A stretch of DNA of 23,318 nt from Spirochaetaceae bacterium UBA6243 (lineage in GTDB: Bacteria > Spirochaetota > Spirochaetia > Treponematales > Rectinemataceae): positions 1 through 23,318 of the forward strand of contig DJVZ01000051.1 of NCBI GenBank assembly GCA_002441395.1, written 5' to 3'. Below are positions 1 to 6,351 of this stretch, piece by piece (the stretch's first letter is position 1; every line of letters begins with the position of its first letter). Below the pieces are notes generated by a model. That model saw only the letters and a program-made list of their open reading frames with translations, did not search any database and was not told where the DNA came from. The position numbers and the translations under genes were made by a program.

Positions 1-773
1 CATCGACCTGCGACATGATTGTCGGTCCCGGTTCCGCAGGGACAGAGCACTTGGTGAAAGGTATCTGCGGGCAGGTCGATGGTTCGATCATCCCGGGGAT
101 GCTCGGATACGAGGCTGGCCAGAGCGCGTTCGGCGATGTCTACGCGTGGTTCAAAGATCTCCTCATGTGGCCGCTCGAACACGTCATGTCAAACGACTCG
201 CTCCCCGTGAGTGCCCGGGAAGAAACAGCGCGCGCGCTTATGCCTGCGCTCGAAAAGGCGGCGAGCAGCATAGAACCGGGAGTTTCGGGGCCCCTTGCCC
301 TCGACTGGCTCAACGGCAGGCGCACGCCGGATGCCAACCAGAAGCTGAAAGGCGCGATTATCGGGCTCACCCTCGGGACCACGGCTCCGATGATCTATCG
401 CTCGCTCATAGAGGCGACCGCCTTCGGCGCCCGCGCCATTGTGGAGCGTTTTGTTCAGGAAAATATCGACATAAAAAAAATTCGCGCCATCGGCGGAGTT
501 GCGCGCAAGTCGCCTCTTGTCATGCAGATCGTCGCCGATGTGCTTGGAAAGCCTATCGAAATCGTGGCGAGCGATCAGTCGGTAGCCCTGGGGGCCGCGA
601 TGTTCGCCGCGGTAGTGGCGGACATCTACGCCTCTGTCCCCGAAGCGCAGGCCGCGATGCGTCCCGCGATCGAAGCAGTAATACCGCCGGAGCCAGGACA
701 TGTTGAAGTCTATAACCGACTCTATCAGGATTACCAAAAGCTGGGCGCGTTCATCGAAAGGGAGTTGACATGA
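1..773 (+). CDS. araB: Ribulokinase, C-terminal part (gene starts before the window)
   Basis: Ribulokinase phosphorylates L-ribulose to L-ribulose-5-phosphate with ATP, the second step of L-arabinose breakdown in the cytoplasm. About 257 codons are present. The reading frame is open to the window edge, with the first whole codon at position 3, and begins with STCD, as in the middle of AraB. It continues with KGICGQVDGSIIPG and EAGQSAFGDVYAW, which closely match the AraB signature of the FGGY kinase family, then LDWLNGRRTPDAN and the FGGY C-terminal segment GGVARKSPLVMQIVADVLGKP. The ATG at 15 is internal and not the true start. The stop codon overlaps the araA start in an ATGA at 770-773, so the two genes should be translationally coupled. 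The N-terminal half lies outside the window. Confidence 0.95.
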   Translation, partial: STCDMIVGPGSAGTEHLVKGICGQVDGSIIPGMLGYEAGQSAFGDVYAWFKDLLMWPLEHVMSNDSLPVSAREETARALMPALEKAASSIEPGVSGPLALDWLNGRRTPDANQKLKGAIIGLTLGTTAPMIYRSLIEATAFGARAIVERFVQENIDIKKIRAIGGVARKSPLVMQIVADVLGKPIEIVASDQSVALGAAMFAAVVADIYASVPEAQAAMRPAIEAVIPPEPGHVEVYNRLYQDYQKLGAFIERELT

Positions 774-2263
774 AGACATACACATCGCACAAATTTTGGT
801 TCATTGTAGGCAGCCAGTTGATGTACGGCCCTGAAGTGCTCGAGCAGGTCAGGGCACACGCAAAAATCATGACGGATTTTTTCAACCAGAGCGATGCTGT
901 TCCGGCGCCTGTGATACAGCCCGGCATCGCGACATCGCCGGAGGATATCGTCGCACTGTTCAGAAAGGCCAACGCCGATCCGGAATGCGCGGGGATCATC
1001 ACCTGGATGCACACATTTTCACCTTCCAAAATGTGGGTCCAGGGGCTCGTGGAAAATACAAGGCCCCTCTTGCACCTCCATACTCAGTTCAACCGTGACA
1101 TCCCCTGGGATTCGATCGATATGGATTTCATGAACTTGAATCAGTCGGCACACGGGGACAGGGAGCACGGCTTTATTCATGCGCGCCTTGGAACCGCGCG
1201 GAAGGTCGTCGTCGGCTACTGGCAGGATCCCGAGGTTCTGGCGCGGATCGGCGCGTGGATGCGGGCGGCGGTGGCCTTTGCGGATGGCAAAGCGATGCGC
1301 GTGGCGCGCCTGGGCGACAACATGCGCGAGGTCGCGGTCACCGACGGGAACAAGGTGTCGGCCCAGATTCAGTTCGGCTGGCAGGTGAATGGCTATGGAG
1401 TGTACGAGGTCGCGAAACGCCTGTCTTCGGTGACACAAAAAGAAGTCGACTCAGTGATTCGGGAATACGAGGCGCGCTACGATATCGCTGAGGAAGTCCG
1501 CGAAAACGAGGGCGCGATGCGGAAAGTACGGGAGCAGGCAGCCATCGAGCTTGCGCTGCGACGCTTCCTTGCCGACACGGGTGCGGGAGCCTTCACCACC
1601 ACATTCGAGGATCTTGAAGGCCTTCCGCAGCTGCCGGGGCTGGCTGTGCAGCGCCTGATGGAAGATGGTTTCGGGTTTGGCGCCGAGGGCGACTGGAAGA
1701 CGGCCGCTCTGGTGAGAGCGATGAAGGTGATGGGCAGGGGGCTTCCGGGCGGCACTTCTTTCATGGAGGATTACACCTATCATCTTGAACCGGAAAACGA
1801 GATGGTGCTGGGCGCCCATATGCTCGAGGTGTGCCCCTCGATCGCGGCGGCTCGACCGCGCATCGAAGTACATCCCCTCTCGATCGGGGGAAAAGATGAT
1901 CCGGCGCGACTCGTGTTCGACGCGCAACCCGGGATGGCCGTCGCCGCGACCGTGCTCGATCTCGGCGATTCCTTCAGGCTTGTGGCAAACGAAGTCGAAG
2001 CCGTGCCGCTGCCCCACTCCATGCCCAAACTACCGGTCGCGCGCGCGCTGTGGAAGCCCCAGCCCGACTTCAAGGGCGCGCTCGAGCTCTGGCTGATCGC
2101 GGGGGGAGCACACCATACCAGTTTTTCGTATGCGGTCACCACCGAAATGCTCGAAGATTGGGCGAGAATGGCGGGCATCGAGTGCCTTGTGATTGGAAGA
2201 CAGACCTCCGTCCCGGAGATGCGCCGGCAGCTTGAGCGGGCCCGCCTTCAATTTCAACGATAA
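770..2263 (+). CDS. araA: L-arabinose isomerase
   Basis: AraA converts L-arabinose to L-ribulose using a divalent metal, usually Mn2+. The protein has 497 residues, close to the roughly 500 of the Escherichia coli enzyme. The residues known to bind metal or act in catalysis sit at almost the same numbers: Glu306 (GFGAEGDWK), Glu333 (SFMEDYTYH), His350 (LGAHMLEVCPS) and His449 (AHHTSFSY). The start is the ATG at 770, which overlaps the araB stop and follows a GGGAG ribosome-binding site at about 760-764. araD follows after 25 bp, so araB-araA-araD looks like one transcript. No AraC-type regulator or arabinose transporter is in view; they may lie upstream of the window. Confidence 0.97.
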   Translation: MKTYTSHKFWFIVGSQLMYGPEVLEQVRAHAKIMTDFFNQSDAVPAPVIQPGIATSPEDIVALFRKANADPECAGIITWMHTFSPSKMWVQGLVENTRPLLHLHTQFNRDIPWDSIDMDFMNLNQSAHGDREHGFIHARLGTARKVVVGYWQDPEVLARIGAWMRAAVAFADGKAMRVARLGDNMREVAVTDGNKVSAQIQFGWQVNGYGVYEVAKRLSSVTQKEVDSVIREYEARYDIAEEVRENEGAMRKVREQAAIELALRRFLADTGAGAFTTTFEDLEGLPQLPGLAVQRLMEDGFGFGAEGDWKTAALVRAMKVMGRGLPGGTSFMEDYTYHLEPENEMVLGAHMLEVCPSIAAARPRIEVHPLSIGGKDDPARLVFDAQPGMAVAATVLDLGDSFRLVANEVEAVPLPHSMPKLPVARALWKPQPDFKGALELWLIAGGAHHTSFSYAVTTEMLEDWARMAGIECLVIGRQTSVPEMRRQLERARLQFQR

Positions 2264-2288
2264 TACGATGATGGAGAAGGAGATCGCC

Positions 2289-3014
2289 ATGTCCGAAACT
2301 GCACGTGAACTCGAAAACTTACGCAGAGATGTGCTCGCGGCCAATCTGGAACTGTTCCGCCTTGGCCTTGCACTCTTCACCTGGGGAAATGCGAGCGCCA
2401 TAGACAGGGAGCGCGGGCTCGTCGTCATCAAACCGAGCGGCGTCCCCTATGACACGATGAGGCCGGAGGACATGGTGGTCGTCGATCTCGAAGGACGACA
2501 CGTAGACGGCGCACTGAAGCCCTCCTCCGACCTTCCGACGCACCTGGTGCTGTATAAAGCCTTCCCCCTCGCCGCGGGGATTGTCCATACGCACTCGACA
2601 CATGCCACAGCCTGGGCACAGGCGGGCCTCGATCTGTCCGCGGAAGGCACGACCCATGCCGATCACTTCTACGGTCCGGTACCCTGCACTCGATGTCTCA
2701 GCGACGCCGAAATCGCCGGTGACTATGAGCGCGAGACGGGCAATGTGATCGCCGAAACATTCAGAAACCGGAACATCGATCCAGCTTCAGTCCCCGCGGT
2801 GCTCGTGCACTCGCACGGTCCCTTCATCTGGGGCAGCTCCGCGCTGGACGCCGTACATAATGCCGCGGTCCTTGAGGAAGTCGCGAAAATAGCGATCCTT
2901 TCGCGCATGGCGTGTATGGCGTCGAAAGACGCGCCGCCTCCGATGCAGCAGAGCCTTTTGGCCCGCCATTTCGAGCGCAAACATGGAAAAGATGCGTATT
3001 ATGGGCAAAAATAA
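2289..3014 (+). CDS. araD: L-ribulose-5-phosphate 4-epimerase
   Basis: AraD epimerises L-ribulose-5-phosphate to D-xylulose-5-phosphate, delivering arabinose carbon to the pentose phosphate pathway. It belongs to the class II aldolase/AraD family. The ATG at 2289 is chosen because GGAGAAGGAG at 2273-2282 is well spaced before it; the frame is open further upstream to 2193, but that part overlaps araA and has no such site. This gives 241 residues, near the usual 231. Zinc-ligand histidines are seen in IVHTHSTHA (His100 and His102) and VLVHSHGPFIWG (His174 or His176). The C-terminal DAYYGQ carries the tyrosine expected to take part in catalysis. It is the last gene of the ara cluster and converges with the minus-strand gene ending at 3069. 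Confidence 0.96.
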   Translation: MSETARELENLRRDVLAANLELFRLGLALFTWGNASAIDRERGLVVIKPSGVPYDTMRPEDMVVVDLEGRHVDGALKPSSDLPTHLVLYKAFPLAAGIVHTHSTHATAWAQAGLDLSAEGTTHADHFYGPVPCTRCLSDAEIAGDYERETGNVIAETFRNRNIDPASVPAVLVHSHGPFIWGSSALDAVHNAAVLEEVAKIAILSRMACMASKDAPPPMQQSLLARHFERKHGKDAYYGQK

Positions 3015-3027
3015 TCGGGTTCTCAGG

Positions 3028-3051
3028 ATGCCTCACGCCAAGGCGCGGCAT
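3028..3051. terminator. Hairpin between two convergent genes, weak terminator candidate
   Basis: ATGCC (3028-3032) pairs with GGCAT (3047-3051), and CGCC pairs with GGCG inside, forming an interrupted hairpin in the 54-bp gap between araD and the convergent gene ending at 3069. Neither side has an immediate uridine tract; on the minus strand an ATTATTTTT run comes about 15 nt later. It may help end transcription on either strand, but the evidence is weak. Confidence 0.3.
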
Positions 3052-3068
3052 ACTCTCTGAAACCACCC

Positions 3069-4523
3069 TCAATCACCGATATTCCAGATTCCCCCTACGC
3101 TTACCTCTACGACAAATCCGGAATCGCCTGCGGCAGGCACAAAGACAGGTTCGAGCATCTCCTTGCCACCATCATCGGTGATCACCGTAAACGGGCTCCC
3201 CGGATCGCCGGGGTATACCGGATTGAGGCGATTGAAGACATACCCGCCTGTCGTCCGCACCAGGAGCGTCATGTCTCCCCATGTGCGCGAAATGCGCGCA
3301 TTGAAGAGCAGTTTGATATTGAGGACAGGGTCATTGAGAAGCTGCGTTCCCAACGATGCCCAGGCTTCGCCGTTGTGCCAGGGGTTCGTGGGAGACTTTG
3401 AGCCCGACAGCACACATTCAAGGCCTGTCTCCAGATTCATCTGCTTTATGGGCATGCTCCATGTCGCCATGAAGGCCAGGTTGTTCTCGCCATTGATATA
3501 GCCGAGCATTTGATCCTGAAGGGGAATGGCGATAGGCTCGCCTCCGGAGATGATGGCAGATCCAGGATACAGGGTATACGAATAGAACTCCCATGAGGTG
3601 GATTCGAAGGTGTACCGTGTCGCACCCGCGGTATAGATGCCCAGCTTTCCGCGATCCAGCGCGACATTGCAGCCAAGCGACCACGCGAGTTTGTCGGGGT
3701 TCTGATAGGATGTGGGGTTGAGGAACCGGTTGAGATTGAAATCGTCGATCATGAGCTGGCCGAACATATTCCAGCCTTCTCCCCGATATTCGCCGAAGAA
3801 GCCCATGAGGCTGTTGTAGTTGCCAGAGCGCGACGAAGGTTGCCCCGCCGCCGTGAGCACCGCCTGCACGAGCGTTGACTGCACCGGGTTGGCAAAGATA
3901 TCGACATCGAAATACGATCCGGGGAAAATCGTCGCATCCTGATAGCCTATGCGGACAGGGCCGGCGTCGAAGGTATAGGATTTGAGTACGGCGCCCCGGT
4001 CTCTGTAGATATTCTGGATGCTTGTCTGATAGAGGCCGCTTCGGATGTTCCGGTTGAGGCCGATCCAGCGGTCGGAGAACGAAAACACCCCCGAATGATA
4101 GCGGAAGCCTCCGGTCATCAGCGAAGGAGAGGCCCCCGACAGGAAAAGCGAATAGGGGCTCTCGATTTCATCCTTGACAGGAAGCTTGCCGAGAAAAAGC
4201 GAGAGGGATCCGGCATCATAGGTAAAGCCCGCATTCCTGATATCAAGAGAGAAGGGATTCGATACGCTGGACGCGATAGGCACATAAGTGCCCCTGTTGT
4301 CCGCGGTAATATCCCAGGTAAGGCCAAACGGTCCATTGTGATAGGATATCCCAAGCGATCCGTCCGCAAACAGGGGATTGGGTGTCTCGGTGGAATAGTT
4401 CCCCGCGAGGTGCATGGAGAGGTCCTGCGGCGCCGCTGTCGCCAGAATACTCAAAAAGAAGAGACTGAGAAAAATCGCCTCCTGCCACAGATTTTTTCTC
4501 AGCAGTCTTTCAGATAATCTCAT
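3069..4523 (-). CDS. Exported, probably outer-membrane beta-barrel protein of unknown function
   Basis: This 484-residue protein has a Sec-type signal peptide: a basic N-terminus (RLSERLLRKN), a hydrophobic stretch LFFLSILATA and a likely cleavage after ATA-A near residue 31. The mature part is rich in aromatic and glycine residues with many short alternating hydrophobic segments, such as FGLTWDITADNRG and LSLFLGKLP, which suggests a transmembrane barrel. The segment GEYRGEGWNMFGQLMIDDFN resembles stretches of Wzi-type capsule-assembly barrels, but that is only a suggestion from memory. The ATG at 4523 is preceded by AAGGA at a suitable distance and by a good promoter. The gene stands alone and converges on the ara cluster; nothing in the sequence ties it to arabinose. 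A porin-like or surface-assembly role is possible. Confidence 0.7.
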   Translation of the reverse strand: MRLSERLLRKNLWQEAIFLSLFFLSILATAAPQDLSMHLAGNYSTETPNPLFADGSLGISYHNGPFGLTWDITADNRGTYVPIASSVSNPFSLDIRNAGFTYDAGSLSLFLGKLPVKDEIESPYSLFLSGASPSLMTGGFRYHSGVFSFSDRWIGLNRNIRSGLYQTSIQNIYRDRGAVLKSYTFDAGPVRIGYQDATIFPGSYFDVDIFANPVQSTLVQAVLTAAGQPSSRSGNYNSLMGFFGEYRGEGWNMFGQLMIDDFNLNRFLNPTSYQNPDKLAWSLGCNVALDRGKLGIYTAGATRYTFESTSWEFYSYTLYPGSAIISGGEPIAIPLQDQMLGYINGENNLAFMATWSMPIKQMNLETGLECVLSGSKSPTNPWHNGEAWASLGTQLLNDPVLNIKLLFNARISRTWGDMTLLVRTTGGYVFNRLNPVYPGDPGSPFTVITDDGGKEMLEPVFVPAAGDSGFVVEVSVGGIWNIGD

Positions 4524-4552
4524 TTCCGATTCCTTATGATTATTTCGATGTC

Positions 4553-4581
4553 ATCATAGTGCATGCGGCGCCGCGTTTCAA
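4553..4581 (-). promoter_or_regulatory. Sigma-70-type promoter of the barrel protein gene, with a palindrome in the spacer
   Basis: On the minus strand, TTGAAA (4576-4581) is followed after exactly 17 bp by TATGAT (4553-4558), about 30 bp before the start codon at 4523. The spacer holds the perfect 10-bp palindrome GCGGCGCCGC (4565-4574), which could be a regulator site but may simply reflect high local GC. Confidence 0.65.
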
Positions 4582-4596
4582 TGAAGCGTGCGCAAT

Positions 4597-4626
4597 AAAA
4601 AAAGCCGCCTCTGCAGGCAGCCTTTT
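4597..4626 (-). terminator. Intrinsic terminator, originally that of tRNA-Leu(GAG)
   Basis: On the minus strand a 7-bp stem (GCTGCCT with AGGCGGC, one U-G pair) and a GCAG loop are followed by seven T residues (4597-4603). It lies just beyond the displaced copy of the tRNA-Leu 3' end at 4633-4684, where a terminator of the tRNA transcript would have been before the element inserted. It now stops transcripts leaving the left end of the element and insulates the barrel gene. Confidence 0.75.
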
Positions 4627-4632
4627 ACTTAA

Positions 4633-4684
4633 TGCGGCGAAGAAGACTTGAACTTCCATGCCTCTCGGCACTAGCACCTCAAGC
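4633..4684 (-). repeat. Left attachment repeat: displaced 3' fragment of tRNA-Leu
   Basis: These 52 bp are identical to 9441-9492. Read on the minus strand they run from the 3' edge of the 5' anticodon stem, through the anticodon loop (TTGAGGT), the variable arm and the T arm, to the discriminator A. Identity stops at 4685 and 4632. The fragment lacks the tRNA 5' half and is not a functional tRNA. The tRNA's original terminator lies directly beyond it. Confidence 0.93.
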
Positions 4685-4707
4685 AATTCATTAAATTATA
4701 ATGAATT
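4685..4707. repeat. A+T-rich inverted repeat abutting the left attachment repeat
   Basis: AATTCATTA (4685-4693) and TAATGAATT (4699-4707) are perfect inverted copies separated by AATTA, starting at the first base inside the element. At the other end the 12-bp palindrome ATAATTAATTAT lies about 13 bp inside the right repeat. These could be binding or bending sites for recombination proteins; function is not shown. Confidence 0.5.
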
Positions 4708-4765
4708 AACTTGATTTAATCTATCTTAACAGACCACAAATATTTATTGTTCGAGCCTTTAGCGC

Positions 4766-4795
4766 TGTATAATCTTTGTTGGTGCACATTGTCAA
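4766..4795 (-). promoter_or_regulatory. Outward-facing promoter at the left end of the element
   Basis: On the minus strand TTGACA (4790-4795) is followed after 18 bp by TATACA (4766-4771), or after 17 bp by TTATAC. No coding gene lies between this promoter and the element end. A transcript would pass the stranded tRNA-Leu 3' fragment and stop at the terminator at 4597-4626, giving an RNA of about 160 nt. Confidence 0.5.
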
Positions 4796-4802
4796 TAGTT
4801 AA

Positions 4803-4824
4803 TCTCACAGTTTTGTCTCACACC
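4803..4824. repeat. Paired TCTCACA repeats, left end (candidate integrase arm sites)
   Basis: TCTCACAGT (4803-4811) and TCTCACACC (4816-4824) are direct repeats with starts 13 bp apart. The same two sequences occur in the opposite order at the same 13-bp spacing near the right end (9355-9376). Paired direct repeats inside both ends of an integrase-driven element match the pattern of arm-type integrase or excisionase sites. Confidence 0.5.
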
Positions 4825-4840
4825 TGACGCACTATGAATC

Positions 4841-5188
4841 TCAGGGTGTTTTAGTCACCTCAACCCTGCGAAGGTTATTCGGATTATCTTTCGTACAGAG
4901 AATCACCGACCGCTCTTCCGCGAACCCCCAACCACTGAAACCTTGCTTCACCTTGTCGCCTTCGGTCCCGGCTATGTAGGGATCTTCTCCATAGGTATAG
5001 TACTGTTTTACAAGCTCCTTGGCCCTCTCTCCAGGGTAGAGGCTCTTGGTTAAGAAGTCGTTTACAATCGCCTCACATATTGTGATAGCCTCGGCTTCAG
5101 CAGTGAATACTCCGGCGCTGTAGGGGTGGTTCTCATCATCGTTGAAACCTAAATGATTGTTGTCCTCGATCATTACCTTGAACGCCAT
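4841..5188 (-). CDS. Conserved hypothetical protein, third gene of the toxin-antitoxin operon
   Basis: The ATG at 5188 follows GAGGGAG with about 5 bp spacing and gives 115 residues. The frame is open further upstream to 5458, but that part only shadows the antitoxin gene. The sequence begins MAFKVMIEDNNHLGF, with YSAGVFTAEAEAITICEAIVNDFL, YYTYGEDPYI and FSGWGFAEER. This recalls a widespread small soluble protein family of unknown function with a Y-x3-GEDPFI and FSAWDYA pattern; the match is from memory. No signal peptide or membrane segment is seen. It starts 35 bp after the antitoxin stop on the same strand and is probably co-transcribed. It could be cargo or an accessory to the toxin-antitoxin pair; nothing in it suggests a catalytic role. 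Confidence 0.7.
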   Translation of the reverse strand: MAFKVMIEDNNHLGFNDDENHPYSAGVFTAEAEAITICEAIVNDFLTKSLYPGERAKELVKQYYTYGEDPYIAGTEGDKVKQGFSGWGFAEERSVILCTKDNPNNLRRVEVTKTP

Positions 5189-5223
5189 AAGGTCTCCCTC
5201 TTGTAACGCCTCCAGGCAGCTCT

Positions 5224-5628
5224 TTATGCTTTCGTACTTTCCGGTTCGACGAACTCCGACACCGGTCGCTTCAGGGCCTCGGCAAGACGCTTCGCCACGG
5301 AGAGTCCCATGGTACGACGCCCGTTCTCGTAGGCGGAGATATTCGCAATAGCAATCCCCGTCATATCCGCAAGCTGTGCCTGGGTGAGGCCCGCGTTCTC
5401 GCGCCTGATACGAAGCGTCACACCAGGATGCCAGGATGCCTTCACTTCCTGATACCATTTCGAATCGGCGGGGAGAACTGCATCAGTGGCATTACGCTCA
5501 CTCACGACAATATGGGCCTGTGGATCCTTCTTCTTCGCGTATGCGAGAATCGTCGAGGCTTCCTTCGCGGACACGGAAATGAGCTTCCGCTGGCTCTTAA
5601 TATGGCGCTTTTTCTCTGCTACCGGCAT
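5224..5628 (-). CDS. XRE-family helix-turn-helix antitoxin
   Basis: The ATG at 5628 has a strong GGAGG site 5-6 bp upstream, giving 134 residues; the longer open frame to 5772 overlaps the toxin. Residues about 71-127 form an XRE/Cro helix-turn-helix: TLRIRRENAGLTQAQLADMTG, IAIANISAYENGRRT and LSVAKRLAEALKRP. The N-terminal 60 residues are lysine-rich and probably bind and neutralise the toxin. The gene overlaps the toxin stop by 32 bp. The order toxin first, antitoxin second, is the HigBA arrangement. The protein should also repress its own operon, and a strong palindrome lies in the promoter upstream of the toxin. Assignment as antitoxin rests on domain plus context. Confidence 0.85.
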   Translation of the reverse strand: MPVAEKKRHIKSQRKLISVSAKEASTILAYAKKKDPQAHIVVSERNATDAVLPADSKWYQEVKASWHPGVTLRIRRENAGLTQAQLADMTGIAIANISAYENGRRTMGLSVAKRLAEALKRPVSEFVEPESTKA

Positions 5629-5863
5629 ATTCAACCTCCACAAGGACTGTGCCCTTCTCGTTTCTCCAGACCGCCACCCATGAATATGACACGTGGCAGT
5701 GGTAAAGATTATTCCCCAGGGGAGAAAAATTCGGCCAGTCTTTTCGTATGGGGCCATATTTTTCGAGATCATCGATCAACAAGGCAAATTTCTGCTGTAT
5801 CGCCCGTGGGGCCTTTGCGATTGTCTTATCGGCCTGTTTGCTGATCCTGACGACATAGTTCAC
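5597..5863 (-). CDS. RelE/ParE-superfamily toxin (HigB-like)
   Basis: The protein is expected to be a small toxin that blocks growth, in this superfamily usually by ribosome-dependent mRNA cleavage, until neutralised by the antitoxin encoded next to it. The frame contains NYVVRISKQADKTIAKAP, a helical pair, then YHCHVSYSWVAVWRNEKGTVLVEVEYAGSREKAPY, the typical C-terminal strands of RelE-like proteins ending in YxGSRExAPY. The start is taken as GTG at 5863, giving 88 residues, because GAAGGGG lies just upstream. A TTG at 5893 would add ten residues but falls inside the palindromic operator, so it is unlikely. The ribonuclease activity is inferred from the family. Confidence 0.83.
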   Translation of the reverse strand: MNYVVRISKQADKTIAKAPRAIQQKFALLIDDLEKYGPIRKDWPNFSPLGNNLYHCHVSYSWVAVWRNEKGTVLVEVEYAGSREKAPY

Positions 5864-5881
5864 AGTTTCCCCTTCACACCC

Positions 5882-5913
5882 GAATATTATCAAAAATGAT
5901 AATATTCAGTCAA
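5882..5913 (-). promoter_or_regulatory. Promoter with overlapping palindromic operator of the toxin-antitoxin operon
   Basis: On the minus strand TTGACT (5908-5913) is followed after 16 bp by GATAAT (5892-5897 region; TAATAT at 18 bp is an alternative). A perfect inverted repeat with 11-bp arms (5882-5892 and 5897-5907) and a 4-bp centre covers the spacer and the -10 region. Binding of the XRE antitoxin here would shut off the operon, the standard autoregulation of such pairs. Confidence 0.75.
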
Positions 5914-5972
5914 GGCCTGGGATATTGAAAAAAGATACACCGACACTTCCGACCTCTGAGACGAAATCTGGC

Positions 5973-6001
5973 TTGACAGGGCAGTCTTCCTTAAATATCT
6001 T
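5973..6001 (+). promoter_or_regulatory. Promoter pointing into the structured RNA candidate
   Basis: TTGACA (5973-5978) is followed after exactly 17 bp by TATCTT (5996-6001). The predicted start, about 6-7 bp later, falls at the beginning of the long hairpin at 6005. No plus-strand coding gene follows nearby. Confidence 0.5.
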
Positions 6002-6004
6002 TTA

Positions 6005-6085
6005 TAAAAGAGCTTGAGCCCTCTATGCGGCCTTGAATCTTCGGATTCGGCGATAGTCTGATGGGTTTCAAGCTCTTTTATTTTT
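6005..6085 (+). ncRNA. Candidate small structured RNA, about 80 nt
   Basis: A perfect 13-bp stem (6005-6017 with 6068-6080) closes a nearly continuous fold: CCC/GGG (6019-6021 with 6063-6065), CTAT/ATAG (6023-6026 with 6053-6056), GCC/GGC (6030-6032 with 6049-6051) and GAATC/GATTC (6035-6039 with 6044-6048), capped by a C(UUCG)G tetraloop. A U tract follows at 6081-6085 and a promoter precedes it, so promoter, folded body and terminator fit one short plus-strand transcript. The UUCG loop exists only on the plus strand. GCCCTCT (6018-6024) could also pair with AGAGGGC (6092-6098) downstream as a pseudoknot. The alternative is a large terminator for the convergent gene ending at 6112. I recognise no known RNA family. 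Confidence 0.5.
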
Positions 6086-6111
6086 CCTTCGAGAGGGCCT
6101 TTCTTGGTATT

Positions 6112-6351
6112 TTATGTGCCTGCCCGTAAAGGCAGGCTGTTTCTGAATGCAATACCTATGAGATACCGGACCCTTTCCCGTTCTTCCTCTGTCGGTTCTT
6201 CACCTTTTTCACGCCTTGTACGGATAATCGCAACGGCATCCTGCAGGGGCTTAAAAGCAACATCATCCCCGTACATCTTACTAAGCTCGTCAAATGCAGC
6301 AAAGAAATTTACATCTAATCCCTTCTCAGGCTTCGAAGTTACTTTCGGCAT
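6112..6351 (-). CDS. Small hypothetical protein (79 aa), second gene of an unknown pair
   Basis: A 79-residue charged, helical, soluble protein starting MPKVTSKPEKGLDVNFFAAFDELSKMYGDD and containing REKGEEPTEEERERVRYLIGIAF. The ATG at 6351 lies inside the end of the upstream gene (26-bp overlap with 6326-6838), which implies translational coupling. The last codons coincide with a strong hairpin, GCCTGCC/GGCAGGC at 6118-6137, just before the stop; this may stabilise or end the mRNA. I do not recognise the family. The tight coupling suggests the two products act together. Confidence 0.6.
   Translation of the reverse strand: MPKVTSKPEKGLDVNFFAAFDELSKMYGDDVAFKPLQDAVAIIRTRREKGEEPTEEERERVRYLIGIAFRNSLPLRAGT

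Noticed and set aside
4633..4684. A second tRNA-Leu gene
   Set aside because: Only the 3' 52 nt are present; without the acceptor 5' strand and D arm it cannot fold as a tRNA.
5189..5458. A longer start for the 115-residue gene
   Set aside because: The upstream part overlaps the antitoxin gene on the same strand and has low-complexity shadow sequence; ATG 5188 has the ribosome-binding site.
6005..6080. Integron attC-type site
   Set aside because: The long imperfect palindrome lacks the conserved attC core boxes (GTTRRRY with RYYYAAC) at its ends, and no integron integrase is present.
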